This document shows, piece by piece, positions 5,822 to 7,494 of a DNA stretch of 7,494 nucleotides. The notes beneath the pieces were generated by a model. The model had not been told where the DNA came from, did not search any database, and worked only from the letters and a program-made list of their open reading frames with translations. A program made the translations under genes and the position numbers. Origin of the DNA: a bacterium (GTDB lineage: Bacteria > Bacteroidota > Ignavibacteria > Kapaibacteriales > UBA2268); NCBI GenBank assembly GCA_030426865.1, contig JAUHXN010000137.1, positions 1-7,494 on the forward strand, written 5' to 3'. The first letter of the stretch is position 1, and each line of letters begins with the position of its first letter.

Positions 5822-6886
5822 ATGTTATTAGACTTTCTTTTATATAACATAAGCAATATGTACCCTTACGGTAAGTCGTACGGAACTAACGCCATCTACA
5901 ACGCCGCCGATGACTACCGCTATGGCTTCAATGGGATGGAGAAGGAGAAGAATATGGATGCTAGTGGTGATATTACGGACTTCGGGGCGAGGGTCTTTGA
6001 TGCAAACTTCCCTATGTTTTTGAGTAGGGATCCATTACAAAAGAATTATCCAAATTTATCTCCATATGTGTTCGGAGCAAATAATCCAATAGCTGCTATT
6101 GATCCTGATGGAAGAGTAGTAGTTTTTATAAATGGACTGCATGGTGGTAATTGGGGTGAAGAATATTGGGAGGGATTTGATTCTGAAATAATGAAATTTT
6201 GGAAAGATGAAAATGTAGAATACTATGACGGTTCAGTAGGCGGTAAATCGGCTTTAGTTCCTAGCTTAAATATTAAAGTTGACTTTTCAATTATGGGAGA
6301 TTTAAAAAGTTGGGCTTATGGAAACAATACCAGTCAAAATAATTTTGAATTTGAATTTAACTATATACCTTCTTCAATTAGTGCTGAGTACAGGTATAAT
6401 CAGGGATATGCTCAAGCTAAGGCTGATGCAGGAAGAATCTATGGAAACTTAGATGAAAATGAAACAATAAAAATAGTTACTCATAGTATGGGCTATGCTT
6501 GGGGAAGTGGTTACCAACAGGGTCTTATAGATTATGCTGTCATAGAATTAGAAAACCCTCAATTAGTTGATAAAATTTCAATTGTACTTAATTTTGCACC
6601 TTTTCAGGCAGGGAGTTATAGTGCAAATAAATTACTTTCAAAGAAAACTCATCATAAAATATCAATTTTAGACCCTTTAATGTATCCGTCATGGAGTCCT
6701 GAAAATTCGAATGATATTACAAGTTTTATCGAGCGTTTGATCTCTTCTCATCCCATATCTAGATTTACTCTTAAAGAGGTTCCAGCGATAGACGATAATA
6801 ATTCAGGCAAAGGTACAAGTTCATCTTCAAAATCAAGTAAAAGTGGAAAGGGATTAGATAATCCGCTTTCACCTGCAAGTAAATGA
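5822..6886 (+). CDS. Orphan RHS core end fused to a lipase-like alpha/beta-hydrolase tip (N-terminally truncated RHS toxin)
   Basis: The 354-residue product begins abruptly at the last stretch of an RHS-repeat-associated core. Residues 13-98 carry the signature features 'MYPYGKSYG', 'DYRYGFNGMEKEK', 'DFGARVFDANFPMFLSRDPL', 'YPNLSPYVFGANNP' and the closing 'DPDGR'. Full RHS proteins are usually well over 1000 residues, so the YD-repeat shell and any secretion signal are absent. The variable tip starts at about 99. 'VVFINGLHGGNWG' resembles the strand and oxyanion turn of lipases, and 'IKIVTHSMGYAWGSGY' (217-231) holds a nucleophile-elbow motif THSMG with Ser222. Asp284 ('SILDP') and His310 ('SSHPIS') follow at plausible spacing for the rest of a triad. 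A Ser/Gly/Lys-rich tail ends the protein (about 327-354). The likely activity is a lipase or esterase aimed at membrane lipids. Residues 1-12 do not look like RHS and may be junction sequence; Met13 (5858) is an alternative start. Expression and delivery without a shell are uncertain. Confidence 0.8.
   Translation: MLLDFLLYNISNMYPYGKSYGTNAIYNAADDYRYGFNGMEKEKNMDASGDITDFGARVFDANFPMFLSRDPLQKNYPNLSPYVFGANNPIAAIDPDGRVVVFINGLHGGNWGEEYWEGFDSEIMKFWKDENVEYYDGSVGGKSALVPSLNIKVDFSIMGDLKSWAYGNNTSQNNFEFEFNYIPSSISAEYRYNQGYAQAKADAGRIYGNLDENETIKIVTHSMGYAWGSGYQQGLIDYAVIELENPQLVDKISIVLNFAPFQAGSYSANKLLSKKTHHKISILDPLMYPSWSPENSNDITSFIERLISSHPISRFTLKEVPAIDDNNSGKGTSSSSKSSKSGKGLDNPLSPASK
5858..6115 (+). other. Residual RHS core segment with foreign base composition
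   Basis: This part encodes the conserved core end (residues 13-98). G+C is 62/120 in 5881-6000, against 25/120 in 5701-5820 just before and 36/120 in the tip at 6301-6420. The G/C-rich codon choice fades at about 6030, slightly before the protein-level DPDG boundary. In RHS systems the core is the shared homologous part through which new tips are exchanged, which fits this sharp island. Confidence 0.7.
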
Positions 6887-6906
6887 TTAATAATGGAAAA
6901 AATTAA

Positions 6907-7494
6907 ATGATTAAAATATTGATTTTTTTATACACGTCTCTACTTTTAAGCTGTAATTCTAATACTTTTGATAGTAAGAAAGTAAATAAAAATCATAGCA
7001 TTCAAGTTGTTAATGCATTTAATTGCTATCTTGATAATAAGCATGGATCATTTATCAATTTCGCAAATAATAGAAGTCAGATATTAGATATTCATGTTGA
7101 AAAAATATACTATAGCCCTGATTCTACTAAAATGTTTGCGATAACACTTTTAGAAGATAATGAATCTTATAATGAATGTATATATAATGATTCAAGTACT
7201 TTCTATTTTTATCCGTTTGTAGGTTATAGAAATGATATTCAATCAGAATGGAAAATATTATTCTATAAAAATTTACTTCTATTGGATGGTTGTAATAAAG
7301 AGGAAATGAATAAATATATTGAAAGCAAATTTGTAGAAGAGTTTAGTAAAACCAAAATTGATTATTTTTTGAATAATGAATTTATTGAAAAAGAAGTCGG
7401 TTATAATATAAACGAAGATGGATATTGGGAAAGTCCTTTTTGGGAAAAAGGTGGTTTGATAGAAGATAAATATTATTTTGAAGTAGAAATCACA
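6907..7494 (+). CDS. Lipoprotein, candidate immunity protein for the RHS lipase tip (partial, runs off window)
   Basis: The frame is open for 196 codons from the ATG at 6907 to the window end without a stop. The signal peptide is short: MIKILIFLYTSLLLSC with Cys16, giving a lipoprotein. The mature part starts NSNTFDSKKVNKNH and has no acidic cluster after the Cys. The rest has no motif I recognise; it is rich in Asn, Tyr, Phe and acidic residues ('STFYFYPFVGYRND', 'GYWESPFWEKGG'). G+C is low (26/120 in 7141-7260), like the tip. It begins 20 bases after the RHS-tip stop on the same strand, so the two are probably co-transcribed. A separate five-codon frame at 6893 overlaps this ATG (ATGA) and could couple translation. 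By analogy with phospholipase effectors of type VI secretion, whose immunity proteins are often periplasmic lipoproteins, this is the natural antidote candidate. The lipoprotein call is strong, immunity is inferred. Confidence 0.75.
   Translation, partial: MIKILIFLYTSLLLSCNSNTFDSKKVNKNHSIQVVNAFNCYLDNKHGSFINFANNRSQILDIHVEKIYYSPDSTKMFAITLLEDNESYNECIYNDSSTFYFYPFVGYRNDIQSEWKILFYKNLLLLDGCNKEEMNKYIESKFVEEFSKTKIDYFLNNEFIEKEVGYNINEDGYWESPFWEKGGLIEDKYYFEVEIT

Overview
The window is AT-rich. Its promoter-like sites match the Bacteroidota -33/-7 consensus (TTTG and TAnnTTTG). It carries three Bacteroidota-style lipoproteins and an RHS core end of the 'YRYGFNGMEK...DPDG' type that is common in that phylum. 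A bacterium of the Bacteroidota (Cytophagia/Flavobacteriia/Saprospiria-like) is the best guess; no 16S or other phylogenetic marker is present to narrow this.

The left half (1-2902, all on the minus strand) looks like ordinary chromosome. It holds a partial lipoprotein with two tandem PsbP/DcrB-like domains (1-1062, running off the window), a front-end type membrane fatty acid desaturase (1228-2343), and a small DUF971 zinc-motif protein (2504-2902). A 173-base divergent spacer then leads to a plus-strand S9-family (prolyl oligopeptidase-like) serine peptidase lipoprotein (3076-5061), closed by a clear intrinsic terminator (5077-5103). The other intergenic stretches are short: 1063-1227 holds a promoter and a terminator candidate, and I see nothing convincing in 2344-2503.

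The right part (about 5104-7494) is accessory DNA. It opens with a double-hairpin REP/MITE-like repeat (5182-5242), a short dyad and a 12-codon leader-like ORF. Then come three tightly packed plus-strand genes: a small two-helix membrane protein (5348-5818), an N-terminally truncated RHS core end fused to a lipase-like alpha/beta-hydrolase domain (5822-6886), and a lipoprotein (6907 to beyond the window). I read 5822-6886 plus 6907-7494+ as an orphan RHS-tip toxin and its lipoprotein immunity partner, with 5348-5818 as a possible leftover immunity gene of another cassette. G+C content supports mosaic assembly: 25/120 in 5701-5820, 62/120 in 5881-6000 (the RHS core remnant), 36/120 in 6301-6420 (the tip) and 26/120 in 7141-7260 (the immunity candidate).

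The most interesting element is therefore a displaced polymorphic-toxin cassette: a putative lipase-class RHS tip without the large RHS shell gene that would normally carry it, followed by a lipoprotein that could protect the periplasm. Function is inferred from motifs and gene order only.
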